This document shows, one piece after another, positions 11,971 through 22,800 of a DNA stretch of 64,000 nt (the stretch's first letter is position 1; every line of letters begins with the position of its first letter). The DNA lies in NCBI GenBank assembly GCA_023653785.1, contig JAMKCH010056811.1:57599-121598 (forward strand). The letters are read 5' to 3'. Under the pieces are notes generated by a model. The model did not search any database. It was not told the DNA's origin and saw only the letters and a program-made list of their open reading frames with translations. Made by a program: the position numbers and the translations under genes. This DNA comes from Ophioderma brevispina (lineage: Eukaryota; Echinodermata; Ophiuroidea; Amphilepidida; Ophiodermatidae).

Positions 11971-14196
11971 GTTACTGCCAGGAGTTACAATGCAACGGTT
12001 TGCAAAAAATCTCCATTTTTGTTTTTTTTTGAAATTGCGGTGCTTATTCAAAAAAAATGTGTTTTGCAGAAATACAACAAATTAAGAGGAAAATATAAAA
12101 ACAAGACTGCCTTACAGCTGCATGACGATTGCAGTTGAAGTCCACCAATACAAACTGGATGAAGGAAAATCATGAGGTTTTGGGTTGTTTAAACATAGGT
12201 TACATTGAGCGAGCATTTTCCCCCTCCAGGGAGCAGTGAGGACAAAAATTATGCACCCTGATTTAAAACAACCACTTAATAAGTTTTAAACAAAAAGGAA
12301 TTGATGACCCCTTTTTATTTCAGAGTTTTACAAAAATATTAGCCGTATACCCAAACAGAAATGAGAAGAAACTTTGGGGGATTGTTTCATTGATTGGGCT
12401 TTGGAATCTAATTGCCATTTTCCCAAAGAAGTCTGTATAGAAAACAAAATTTCTTAATGTTACAATTATGTGTTGGGAACCCATATTTCTCTTAGATTCC
12501 TGTATGCCCCCAATTGAGAATACTTGGATATTAATTTTCACAAGATTCTGTGGATAAATTCATTAGCCATGGCACACCCCTTAAAGGTCATGGCCCGTCG
12601 CTATAGCCTTTGTCCCCGAAGCCAAATTTTACCGGAGTGGTCGAAATTTTTTGTATTCAGAAGAAAGCTACTATGTTCTCATTTACCTGTGAAATCTTAG
12701 GTGCTAACTACGAAAGATGTTTGGTTTGGGAGTTATGAGCGAAAGTGTACTCCATTTTGGTCGACCAATATTCGTTTTACATCGTACTATATGGGGCACC
12801 CAAATCACGTTTCTGCCTGTCACATCAAAACGGATTGAAATATCGGCGCGAAATTTCACAGATGGGCTTTGTGGGTGAAGGCCATTCTATAAGTTGAAAA
12901 CTTTATATATTAAATCGGACCAGCCCCCTTTAAATTGAAATCCAAAATGAAATTTCTATTAATTTCAGGTGTTACATACAACTTTTTGGAGAAGGCAAAC
13001 CCTTCAAATAAATTCCATAATTTTTTAGGTCACCAAAAACGATACCCAGTTCTTCTCCTCCATTCATTCTAATGCAGGAGGCAATGCAAAGGAAATCAGC
13101 CAGATACTGTTTTCTGTTAACCTCCAAGCCCCAGAAGCAAGATAACTGTAAAAATACAAATTCCGCAAATAATTATGAAGCAAAATGCAACAGCGTCACA
13201 TCCTTCTCAAAGCTTCCCGGCATGTTCGTGCCAGAGCAAGGAGCAATTTAAAGAGAAAAGGTGGGAATATTCTAGGACGAGGAGATTAAAGCAGACATAC
13301 TTGGCTATAGTGACCTTCAGATATTTTTCACATAATAGTTTTGTTTGTCACTGCTGATTGAAACATTGGGGTAAAAGAAAACAACCCCGCAGTTGATTTT
13401 CAATTGCCATCTTTTGCCAGAATTACTTTATTGGATGACTACTGACCGGGAAAAGATTTATATGAATAAGTCGGTGTCTCCCTTCCCTTTCTATAATCTT
13501 GTTTCCACTTGAGTTTTTTGTGAAGATTTCCAGATTGTATTGTCGGTGGTGTCCGATCGACAACCTCGTCCACCCACTTCAATCCATCAAAATTGATGAT
13601 TTTGGTCATCAGAAGAAAGTTCATATTTTTTACATTACCCCAAGTGAAATCACGGCCCAAGGAATTGTTTCGTTTTGATGTTATGAACAACAAGATCTCC
13701 AGATGTGGTGACCACACTAATTAACACCACACTATCCTATGGCCAATTTAGTAAACATATTTTTTCAACTATCGTAACGGCGGATGCTTTAAATTTAGGT
13801 ATAGGTGGATCATCCCCGGGGGGGGTGCACTCCTAAAATATAGGTGACAGGAGTGCTGTCATGAAAGACCCCTTTTTTTTTAAAACCTGTCAATGAAGAA
13901 GCTCCCTTTTTTTTTCTTAATCTCAGTTGAGCCTCCATTTTGATCAAATGTCACTGAATGACACCCTTATCTATTTCATGCTATCAAAGGAAGCCCCTTG
14001 ATGTTTATACAATAGAAACTGGGTGTGGGAAATGGTTAGAATTGGCCCGAGAATGACCCCCTTTTTTCACAAACTGTGAGTAGGCTCAGTGATTGACCCC
14101 CAGTTTTGCATCTCCCACCAAATGAACCCCTTTTCCTTAAGTTCCTCAGCGAATTCCCCCTACTTTGAAGTCCCAAATTGGAATCATCGAACTACA
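11971..14196. repeat. 2.2-kb tandem duplication, unit 1
   Basis: The unit runs from GTTACTGCCAGGAGTTAC to the AATTGGAATCATCGA...ACAGCT junction, and is followed directly by a second copy. The two align along their whole length. Shared landmarks are CTGCATGACGA, CCCAAAGAAGTCTGTAT, the family A MITE, TAAAAATACAAATTCC, GATCGACAACCTCGTCCACC, GGTATAGGT and a terminal pyrimidine-rich stretch with repeated GACCCCCTTTTTT words. Differences are mostly one-base insertions or deletions. There is no coding frame shared in both copies. Confidence 0.9.
12581..12933 (+). mobile_element. TTAA-flanked MITE, family A
   Basis: It begins TTAAAGGTCATGGCCCG and ends GACCAGCCCCCTTTAA. The ends are imperfect inverted repeats of about 20 bp with TTAA on both sides. 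It lies at the same place in both 2.2-kb units, so it inserted before that duplication. Confidence 0.75.
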
Positions 14197-16403
14197 GCTT
14201 ACTAGCCAGTTACCAATGCAGCGGTGCAAAAATCTCCATTTTGTTTTTGAAAATTGGGTGCTATTCAAAAAATGTTTGTTTGCAGAAATACAACAAATTA
14301 AAGAAAATAAAAACAATACCTGCCTTCAGCTGCATGACGAATTGCAGTTAGAATGTCCTACCAATACAACTGGATGAAGGAATCATGCAGGTTTTGGGTT
14401 GTTTTACAATATGCGTACATTTGAGCTGAGCATTTTCCCCCTCCAGTGAGCAGTGAGACAAATTATGCACCCTGATTTTTAAACAACCCTTAATAAGTTT
14501 TTAACAAAAGAGGAATATGATGACTCCTTTTTTATTTCAGAGTTTTACAAAAATATTAGCAGTACCCAAACATAAATGAGAAACTTGGTGGATTTGTTTT
14601 AATTTTGTTGGGATTTGGAAATATACTTTGCCATTTTCCCAAAGAAGTCTGTATCGAAAGACAAAATTTCTTAATTTTACGATCTGTGTTGGTGAACCCA
14701 TATTTTTTCATCTTAGATTCATAGTATGCACCAATGATAATACTGTATATCTAAATTTTAACAAGATTCTGTGGATAAATTCATTAGCATGGCACACCCC
14801 TTAAAGGTCCATGGCCCGATCGCTAATAGCCTTGTCCCCAGAAGCTCAGATTTTACCGGAAGTGGTCGAAATTTTTGTATCAGAAGAAAGCTACTATTTT
14901 TCTCATTTACCCTGTGAAATCTTAGGGCTAAATGATGTTTGGTTTGGGAGTTATGAGCGAAAGTGTACTCCATTTTGGTCGACCAATATTAGTTTTACAT
15001 AGTACTCTATGGGGCACCCAAAATCACGTTTCTAGCTGTCACATCAAAACGGATTGAAATATCGGCGCGAAATTTCACAGATGGGCTTTTTGGGTGAAGG
15101 CCATTCTATCAAGATGAAAACTTTATATATTTAAATCGGACCATCCCCCTTTAAATTGAAATACCAAAATGAAATTTCTATTAATTCAGGTTTTACATAC
15201 AACTTTCTTGGAGAAGGCAAATGCTCAAATAAATTCCATAATTTTTTAGGTCACCAAAAACGATACCCAGTTTCTTCTCCTCCCATCTCATTCTAATGCA
15301 GAGAGGCACATGCAAAGGAAATCAGCCAGCTAACTAGTTTATTCTGTTACCCTCCAAGCCCCAGAAGCAAGATAACTGTAAAAATACAAATTCCCGCAAA
15401 TTAATTATGAAGCAAAATGCAACAGCTTCAACAGCCTTCTCACAGCTTCCGGCATGTTCGTGCACCGAGCAATATAGCGAAAAGGTGGGTAATATTCATA
15501 GGACGAGATTAAAGCAGACATACTTGGCTAGTGACTTCCAGATATTTTTCCATAATAGTTTTGTTTGTCACTTGCTGATGAACATTGGGGTAAAATAAAC
15601 AACCCCGCAGTTGATTTTCTAATTTGCATCTTTGCCAGAATACTTTATTGGATGACTACTGACGGAAATATTATTATGCATAAGTCTGTGTCTCCCTTCC
15701 CTTTCTATAATCTTGTTTCCACTTGATTTTTTTGTGAAGATTTCAGATGTCTTGTCTTTGGGTGATCCGATCGACAACCTCGTCCACCCACTTCACTCCA
15801 CAAATTGGATGATTTTGGTATCAGAAGAAAGTTCATTTTTCACATTACCCAAGTGAATGCAAGGCCCAAGAATTGTTCTTTTGATGTTATGAACAAAAAG
15901 ATCTCCAGATGTGGTTGACCACACTAATAACACACACATCCTATGGGCCATTTAGTAAACATATTTTGCTCAACTATCGTAACGGCGGGAAGATTTAAAT
16001 TTAAGGTATAGGTAGGATCATCCCGGGGCGTGGCACTCCATAAATAAGGTGACAGGATGTGCTGTCAATGAAAGACCCCCTTTTTTTTACCTGTCAATGA
16101 AAGAGCTCCCTTTTTTCTTAAATCTCAGTGTGCCTCCCCATTTTAATCAAATGTCACAGAATGACCCCCTCTATTTCTATTCATGCTCTCACAGGAAAGC
16201 CCCTTTTAATGTTATAAACAATATAAACTGGGTTTGAATGGTTAGAATTTGCCCGAGAATGACCCCCTTTTTTCACAAAAGTGAGAGGCTCGTGATTGGA
16301 CCCCCAGTTTTGCATCCCCTCACCAAATGACCACTTTTTTCCTTTAAGTTCTTCAGCGAATTCCCCCTACTTTGAAAGTCCAAATTGGAATCATCGACTA
16401 CAG
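14197..16403. repeat. 2.2-kb tandem duplication, unit 2
   Basis: This is a direct copy of 11971-14196, ending at ATTGGAATCATCGACTACAG where the unit junction recurs. Length is within about 1 percent of unit 1. Single-base insertions and deletions dominate the differences, suggesting a recent duplication read with noise. Short frames near 15407 (63 codons) and 13175 (60 codons) start in the same repeat sequence but diverge by frameshift, so they are not genes. Confidence 0.9.
14801..15154 (+). mobile_element. TTAA-flanked MITE, family A
   Basis: This is the best preserved copy of family A. The left end is TTAAAGGTCCATGGCCCGAT and the right end is ATCGGACCATCCCCCTTTAA, an inverted pair. Diagnostic internal words are TCTCATTTACCCTGTGAAAT, GGGAGTTATGAGCGAAAG, AGCTGTCACATCAAAACGG and TCAAGATGAAAACTTTATAT. 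About 350 bp; no coding capacity. Confidence 0.8.
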
Positions 16404-18669
16404 CTCGTGCAGATCTTTGTTGAAATTTTTCATGAAATGTCGGAAGATGAAAGAAAAACATGCAGCCAAATTTCAATTTTTGGAGATATGTCACCAAATG
16501 GCGTTTTGAAAATTCCCATAAAACTTTGTACAGGGACTGATTTTGGCAGTATAGAAAATGGACCAAAATGGGGCGATTTGTGAAAAACTACACAATTTTA
16601 TTTCTATTGGTGAGTTATAAGATTGGCGTTTGTTTTTATGGTTAGAAAAAATATTAAAAATCCATGCAATTTTTTATTTTTCGTGTGTCATCAAAAAAGA
16701 GCGGTGGCCCGCCAAAACACTTTTTTGGCCCGAAGTAGTATTTCTAGACATCCAAATTATCTCATGTCTCTTTAATGGAGATCCTTCCTTTGGATCACCC
16801 AGTACAAAGCGTGGTGTACGACTGTCAATTCAGTTATCGGATGTACGTGTTAGTGCCTCTGAAATATTGGAATTATAATACTTATTATGATAATGCATAA
16901 ATACATGAAAATCTGGTGTTTTAATTCTGTTTCCACCAAAGCTAAAGTCTTTTGAAATTGATGTGTGAATTTACTGCTCGAATTGATATGTACGGCTACA
17001 GGAGCGACTAGTGTTATCATTTAGCCATTTAGCTGAAACCACTCACGTATATTTCGGATGAAACTCCTAATATACCACAAAATACCATAGTCATTGGACT
17101 CCTAAACCACCAGGGGAATTTCATGATACTGCAAAGGCCATTAACAGCAGCCGTGTGGGTATTTTGTTGTGGGGTACTCGGGCATGTAGGTTAGGCGACG
17201 AAAATTAAAAAAAAAAAAAAAAAAAAGTTTTGCAGGCGGACCTTCAAGTAGGTGTAGGTTGGGCTTTTTTTTATTTTTTTTTCCTCTTGAGGTTAAAATT
17301 GGCCTAAATAGCCCCAAAATCTGAAAACAAATTCTTGAGAAAATAGTGAACAATTTTTAAAACACAATTATTTTTAAAAATTTCGCCCAAAATTGATAAA
17401 TTTTGTTGCAAAAAAACAGCTGATTTGACATGATTTGGCTCTTACTACTAAAAAAAAAAAAAAACGCAAAATTTGTGCCTGAAAACGGTGGTTTTTTTCA
17501 TCCCTTAGCTATATTAGGCAAGAACCGCTACATGTCCAAAAAAATAAAAGTTCTGATTTGGAAAAAAATCACTTTCAAGCTTGCAGGGTGAGCTTACAAA
17601 CTTTGAAAAGGCTTTACTACAGTAAACTCACTGATCAATTTTATATGTATAACAAGGCATTTCTCTAATTTTAGCCTCTAATCAAGCTCCGCCTTACAAC
17701 ACACACACACCACGGGTGGGGAGCAAAAAAAAGCACATCTGCTGGGGAATGGAAAATTAACTTGCTTTCTCATCACCAATGATCTGTTGCTGAGCAATTA
17801 CTTGATTAAGTAACACTGCACATCTCATGACTTTATTTAAAATATTGGAAAAGAATCCCAGTCTATGAATACACGTCAATGACCTTGGTTCACAATAAAG
17901 TTGTATCTGTAAAAAAGCATAGAGGTTACATAATAATGCCAGGGGTGGGTTCCTGTAAAAACAGTGATTAGAAATTTTTGGGAGAGATGACCTGATTTAA
18001 ATCTACAAACATGCGTATTTTTTTGTACCCGAGAAGGACATACAATCACTGTGACCTCAAGAGCTGGTCGAAAAACGCTCTAGAAAATGTCCTGTGTTGA
18101 GGTTCCAAAATACCTGAATTCATTATAAAAATCATTTGTATTATGTTGGGGAATGTCAACTACATATCTAAGTTGATCTAAAATGACGTGGAAAGGGTGG
18201 TTTGGTTGGTTAAAAACAAGAATTAAAAGCGACGAATTTTAAGTTTTGAAAAGCGTGTCTCTGAAGTCTAGAAATCCACAAAATTTTAAAGCATCCCAAA
18301 TTCATTAATTGAATGTGTGCTACAAAAAGTCTGTGTACTTGTTACTCATCTCTGTTGAGAAAGGAAGACACGGTATAATGGTTAAACCTTACATATTAAT
18401 GGCATCAAGGAATGGTGAATTTCGCCTATGCATAAACGATGAGGCCGAGCTTCCAGCGATTTAAACTGCGCGTGTGCAGGGAATGTGGACACAATAGCAG
18501 GTCGTTGCCTTTGTTATTTGTGAAAGCCCAGGTAAAATGACCCTGTCCAACACTTTTTAGTGTGAACAATAGTAATTGGGGTGACCTGAGATGTTTTAAT
18601 CTTGATAGAATGTCTTCACCCATTGTGAAAGTGAGAGCTAGAAACGCAATTCGTTAATTCCCTAGAGTT
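16404..18669. other. Plain intergenic DNA
   Basis: It contains poly-A or poly-T runs near 17207-17226, 17265-17282 and 17450-17464 and a short CA stretch near 17699. Overlapping frames of 95 and 97 codons on opposite strands at 16273-16583 straddle the repeat junction and are rejected. No gene was recognised. Confidence 0.45.
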
Positions 18670-18870
18670 AGGAACGGGTTAGCGCAGTGCTCTTTCCCTC
18701 GCCTTCCAATGAGGTCTTGGGTTCGATCCCCCGGTAGGGGCTGGGGTCTTATTATCGTGGCTTTATGTGAATTTGGTTTCTCGATCCATACCCGTTCCCG
18801 CAGGTTTCTCCGGGTACCTTCCGGTTTCCCCTGCTTCTAAAACCAGTTTTCGGCATTACCCAAACCAAAC
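18670..18870 (+). mobile_element. tRNA-derived SINE
   Basis: An A-box-like GGTTAGCGCAGTGC (near 18678) and a B-box GGTTCGATCCC (near 18719-18730) form the Pol III promoter pair. They are followed by a body with CAGGTTTCTCCGGGTACC and TTCCGGTTTCC, a domain pattern found in many animal tRNA SINEs. The 3' boundary is uncertain, as no clear tail or target duplication was seen. Confidence 0.75.
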
Positions 18871-18952
18871 TTGAGGAAAAATTATTTGGATCAATGGTAG
18901 CTATTGGTTGAAAGGAAAAAGAGCTTGCCAAATGTATCTGTTTGATTACCTA

Positions 18953-19308
18953 TTAAAGGTGGCATTTCGTGATCCAAGCCTAATCCTTCCGACTTACCTC
19001 AAAAGAAGTTTGAGATTTTTATATCATCTGAAAACCATTGGCCGAGTATGTATATAGGTGTGCCTATCTTATGCGCAAAGTCGGTCTTAATTTGGAAGAA
19101 AGAAAGTTTGCAATTTTGTATTTTCTCTCTGTAAACAGAAAAATACAACCTCACAGTGGCCTATGGGCCACCATGATACAAACATTTGCTCATAACATCA
19201 AAAATGCACATCAGAATTCAACTGACATTTTATTTAAAATGGCTTGGTCAAGGATATCTAGTGAAACACAAACAGAAAATAGGTGCTGCATCACAAATGC
19301 CACTTTAA
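18953..19308 (-). mobile_element. TTAA-flanked MITE, family B
   Basis: The left end TTAAAGGTGGCATTTCGTGA and the right end, inverted TTAAAGTGGCATTTGTGATG, make a clear terminal inverted repeat with TTAA outside. Internal words GAGATTTTTATATCATCTGAA, TTTGCAATTTTGTATTTTC and TTTGCTCATAACATC are the complement of the copies at 19785 and 55433. The right TTAA is shared with the neighbouring family C element. Confidence 0.8.
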
Positions 19309-19662
19309 AAGAGACATGAGGAGAGTTCCAGAAAGAAGAAGGCCCCCAATTTTCGTGAACTAGTTTTTTTACTTTTGGAATGCTTACCGATGTATTTAGA
19401 TCACACATGAGTGAATAAGCCGAATACGCCGTCTTTAGGTAATAAAGATGATTAGAGTTTCTGTCGTGCACGACAGAAGTCAAAGCAGGTTTTCTATGGG
19501 GCCCGATTACGATAGCAGCCAAGTTCAAAACAAGGTTTTGCGGTTTCTTTTGCACCTGTGTGTCTAATACACTTCCATATGATTCTGGGTAGGTGGGCTA
19601 CAAAACGATCAGTGAAATTGAGGAGGAACTTCATATCCTAAAAAATTCCTCCTGTACTTTAA
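19305..19662 (-). mobile_element. TTAA-flanked MITE, family C
   Basis: It is bounded by TTAAAAGAGACATGAGGAG and CTCCTGTACTTTAA. It is the reverse complement of the element at 59575-59940, sharing TTCTGTCGTGCACGACAGAA (a palindrome), GACGGCGTATTCGG-type and CAAAACAAGGTTTTGCGGTT words. A 114-codon minus-strand frame crosses the border with family B and is not a gene. Confidence 0.8.
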
Positions 19663-19784
19663 AGTAATTATGATTGGACAGCTCTTCATAAAACAAATCT
19701 GCGAAATTAACAATTTAAATAACTGTCGCAACTACAAAAATTGCACGACGAAAAAAACAATTGCACTAAGAATGTGTGTGGTAT

Positions 19785-20090
19785 TTAAAGGGGCATTTCG
19801 TGATCCTAGAACCTCATCCCCGTCTTTACATTTTTCAGTTGATTCTGACGGTGCATTTTGATGTTGTTACGCACAAATATGTGCCATCACATGCCAATAG
19901 GCCACTGTGTGTAATCGTCCATCTTACAGACAGAAATACAAAATTTATGAATTTTAAAGAACAGATAAATTTGCACGTAAGATTAAGGCACACATTACTG
20001 TACTTAGACCAAAACGGTTCAGAGATATAAAATCTCAACTTTTTTTTAGATAATCAGGACGAGGCTGTGGATCACGAAATGGCCCTTTGA
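19785..20090 (+). mobile_element. TTAA-flanked MITE, family B
   Basis: The left end is TTAAAGGGGCATTTCGTGAT. The right end ATCACGAAATGGCCCTTTGA inverts it, with TTAA changed to TTGA. Internal ATTTGCACGTAAGATTA and CGGTTCAGAGATATAAAA match other copies. Confidence 0.8.
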
Positions 20091-20200
20091 AATTCCACAA
20101 TGCCTGGAAGAGTTTTTTTTAGGATAACTCGGTAATTATGGTTCATGGGATATGTACGTAAAACCGGTGAATTTTTAAAGGTTGTAAATACCATAATGAA

Positions 20201-20821
20201 TATGAATGAATTCATGAATGTTCTAATGACCTTCCAAAAAACTGATCTCTATTAGCAAGTAAACGTGCCCTCGGAGGACATGAATCTGACCATGAATAAA
20301 CCATTAAAACACAGCACAGTAATTGATTCGACGGCCAATATCTATGAGTTGCTGGAAATTCTCCATAATCAATTGATATGTTCAGTTAATTACTCAAACA
20401 GTAGAAATGTAATGTTACCGCTATGTCAGTTCAACGTTCTTTATAGGCATAAACGAAAATGTTTGTGTGCTATAACTCAAACTAACATAGGTGTTGGTAG
20501 GGGTAGTCAAATATTTTTTTTCCTTTTTTACTACAAAATGTGTATGTTTTGATGTATTATATGAATGAGTCCTGTCATGTTCTAATGACCTTCAAAACCA
20601 ATTCATTGACAAGTTAAAATGCCCTCCAGGACATGACTATAAACCATTAAACACAGCGCAATAATTGATTTGATGGAATGAATCCGGATCCGATGGGGGA
20701 AATTCTATCCACGACAACTTGCTATGTACAATTAGAGAGAGGAGTGCAGCTATGTCGGTTCACCTGTTTCGTAATTAGGCATAGACAAAAAATGTTAGGT
20801 TGGTAGATCAGATATTTTCCC
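20201..20821. repeat. Tandem duplication, ~360-bp period
   Basis: Units begin near 20201 and 20560 with ATGAATGA...GTTCTAATGACCTTC. Both carry GTGCCCTC..AGGACATGA or similar, AAACCATTAAA, ACAGC.CA.TAATTGATT, GCTATGTC.GTTCA and AGGCATA.AC. The 95-codon frame in unit 1 is not kept open in unit 2. Confidence 0.75.
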
Positions 20822-20874
20822 TCTAGAGGTACTGGATGTATAGCTTGTTTTTTAAGAGAGTCTAACTTTAAACC

Positions 20875-21172
20875 CAAGGGTGTTTGTTTGATCAATCCCA
20901 GGATGCATAAGCAATGTGCCTATACTTGCACTGTAGGAAACACCATGCAGTACTTAGGGATAAAAGTGTTCCAAATGTTTAAGAACCACAAGACTTTCAT
21001 AATTCATGCTAAAAAGATCCTAAGGACTAGTTGCTGTGCGTTTGTGCTCCCCAAATGAGCCTAAAAGTCAGGTTTTTAGTGTAAGAATATATTTCGTGGA
21101 TACATGACCCTATTGAGGTGAAATTCCCAAATTTGGTGCATTGGTGGTGATTGAATCAATACACCCTCGGCT
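20875..21172 (+). mobile_element. hAT-like MITE, family E
   Basis: Perfect 8-bp flanks TTTAAACC stand at 20867-20874 and 21173-21180, the size expected for hAT insertion. The left end is CAAGGGTG and the right end ACACCCTCGGCT is its approximate inverse. Internal GATGCATAAGCAATG, TCATGCTAAAAAG, GACCCTATTGAGGTGAAA and TTGGTGCATTG match the copies at 9735 and 34862. Confidence 0.75.
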
Positions 21173-21180
21173 TTTAAACC

Positions 21181-22036
21181 CAAGTTTAAACAAACCCGGG
21201 TAGTCTTTCCACCTTTTTTCTTTCCCAAATGTTTTTTTTTTTGTATGTCAAGGCTAATCTAGACATTAACAGCTTTTATCTTATTAGTAAGCTGATGCTT
21301 AGTGCTAAGACAGCAGTTACCCTCCCTTCTGAGCTCTGCAAGTCTTGGTTTAATGCTACATGAGCAGGAAAGGCGTTCCATAAGCACTACAGAGAAGGGA
21401 GAATGAATCTTCTGTGGGGAGGCCAAGTTGGCCTTGGATGTTCACAGCAAGGTCATTAGACGGGGGATGCGTTACTAAGGCGAGGGTCAACTGAACGCAG
21501 CTAACTAGGGTAGCAGAGGCTATGGAGATCTGGTGCTGTCCATAAAAGCAAGTGTGAGAAAAGAAATAGCATATTCACCACATCATGCAGAGATTTTCGC
21601 GTTTTTGATGATTTGGTTGAGAGCCGGTCATAAACAACGTTTAATGCCCAACAGTAATCGATTTCTGATCATATTGGGGTAGCATGTGAATGAAAGAGGT
21701 AGACGTTGTGTACAATGAGCATGGTTGTGCCTACGGCCTATTATTGCCGCAAAATAAATATTGAAGCCTAATATACTTCCCCTGACTATTTATAAAAAAA
21801 ATATATATTTTTCGGAATATGTGGTTTGAATAAACCACAAAGAAGCTTTCAAATATTTTGCATGTAGTGCCAAATCGAAGCACACCCCTATTTGTAATGG
21901 AACATCCCATTGATACATCGATCTGCTGTTTTTCTCAAGTGTGAAGAAAGAAGACGAAAATATGACTGAAAAGAGTGACTTTGCAGCTGATTTGGGAGGA
22001 TTCAGGTACAAAAATGCAAAATAATGATGTGAAAAC
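21181..22036. other. Plain intergenic DNA
   Basis: No gene or repeat family was recognised. Confidence 0.4.
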
Positions 22037-22178
22037 AGGGTTCATTCATGGGGATTTTCCTGAGTAAACGCTTGTTTTGCCCTCGGCAGGACGGCGGGGG
22101 TTCGCTTCGCGACACCGGCGCGGCCTGCCCTCGGGCCACAAACAAGCGTTTACTCATGAAAATCCAGGAATGAACCCT
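22037..22178. mobile_element. Fold-back element (142 bp)
   Basis: Arms of about 55 bp are inverted copies: AGGGTTCATTCATGGGGATT and TGAGTAAACGCTTGTTTTG on the left, CAAACAAGCGTTTACTCATG and ATTCCTGGATTTTC (inverted sense) up to TGAACCCT on the right. The GC-rich centre (CCTCGGCAGG to CCTGCCCTCGGG) extends the palindrome. This is a small MITE or fold-back element of unknown superfamily; opposing frames over it are mirror artefacts. Confidence 0.75.
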
Positions 22179-22218
22179 AATTCCACACCTGGTTACCAAC
22201 ATGGCACATTTACTTCCT

Positions 22219-22800
22219 ACACTGTAAAAATTAAGTGTTTAGGTTTTGAACAGTTATTAAACACCTAGCCGCGTTTTAACGAAACAACAAAATAAAAAAA
22301 TCCACTTTTTGTCAAAAAGTGGGTATGTTCTTGGACCATGCTCCTATAAATCACTAATAAAGCATTGAAAATTCAGCGCTTTGTTGTTTTTCCCATTTTT
22401 AAATCAGAGCACTGTGAATTCTAAGTGAACGCCTTAACGGTTTAAAACAATATTATCCTAGTGTTTAGATACTAAAATAAACACGTTTTGTGTTTATTTA
22501 ACACACATTAGTTGTTAGCTTTAAATGCCTTTGGGTATGGGTTAAACTTGCTAAACACCTTGTGTTTATTCTCCTAAACGGCGGCCAAAGGTATATGTTT
22601 TAAAAGCGTTAAGGCGTTATGTAAAAATGTCAATTGCTCTGATTTAAAAATGGGAAAAAACGATGCTGAATTTTCAATGCTTTTTAGGCTTTATAGGAGC
22701 AGAGTGGTCTACGGAAAATGACCCACCTTTTGACCAAAAAGTGGGTATTTTTATTTTGTTGGTTTCGTGAAACGGTGTCTAGTGTTTAATACTGTTACAC
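22219..22800. mobile_element. Fold-back element (~580 bp) with ~230-bp arms
   Basis: The left arm words ACTTTTTGTCAAAAAGTGGG, GCTCCTATAAA, GCATTGAAAATTCAGC, CCCATTTTTAAATCAGAGCA and ACGCCTTAACG reappear inverted and in reverse order in 22590-22800. The outer ends are ACACTGTAAAAATTAAGTGT and the inverse of TTTAATACTGTTACAC. The centre holds GTGTTTA-rich sequence (22500-22570). It could extrude a long hairpin. There is no coding capacity. Confidence 0.8.

Noticed and set aside
19211..19555. 114-codon minus-strand frame
   Set aside because: It crosses the border between two MITEs and is not open in the other copies.
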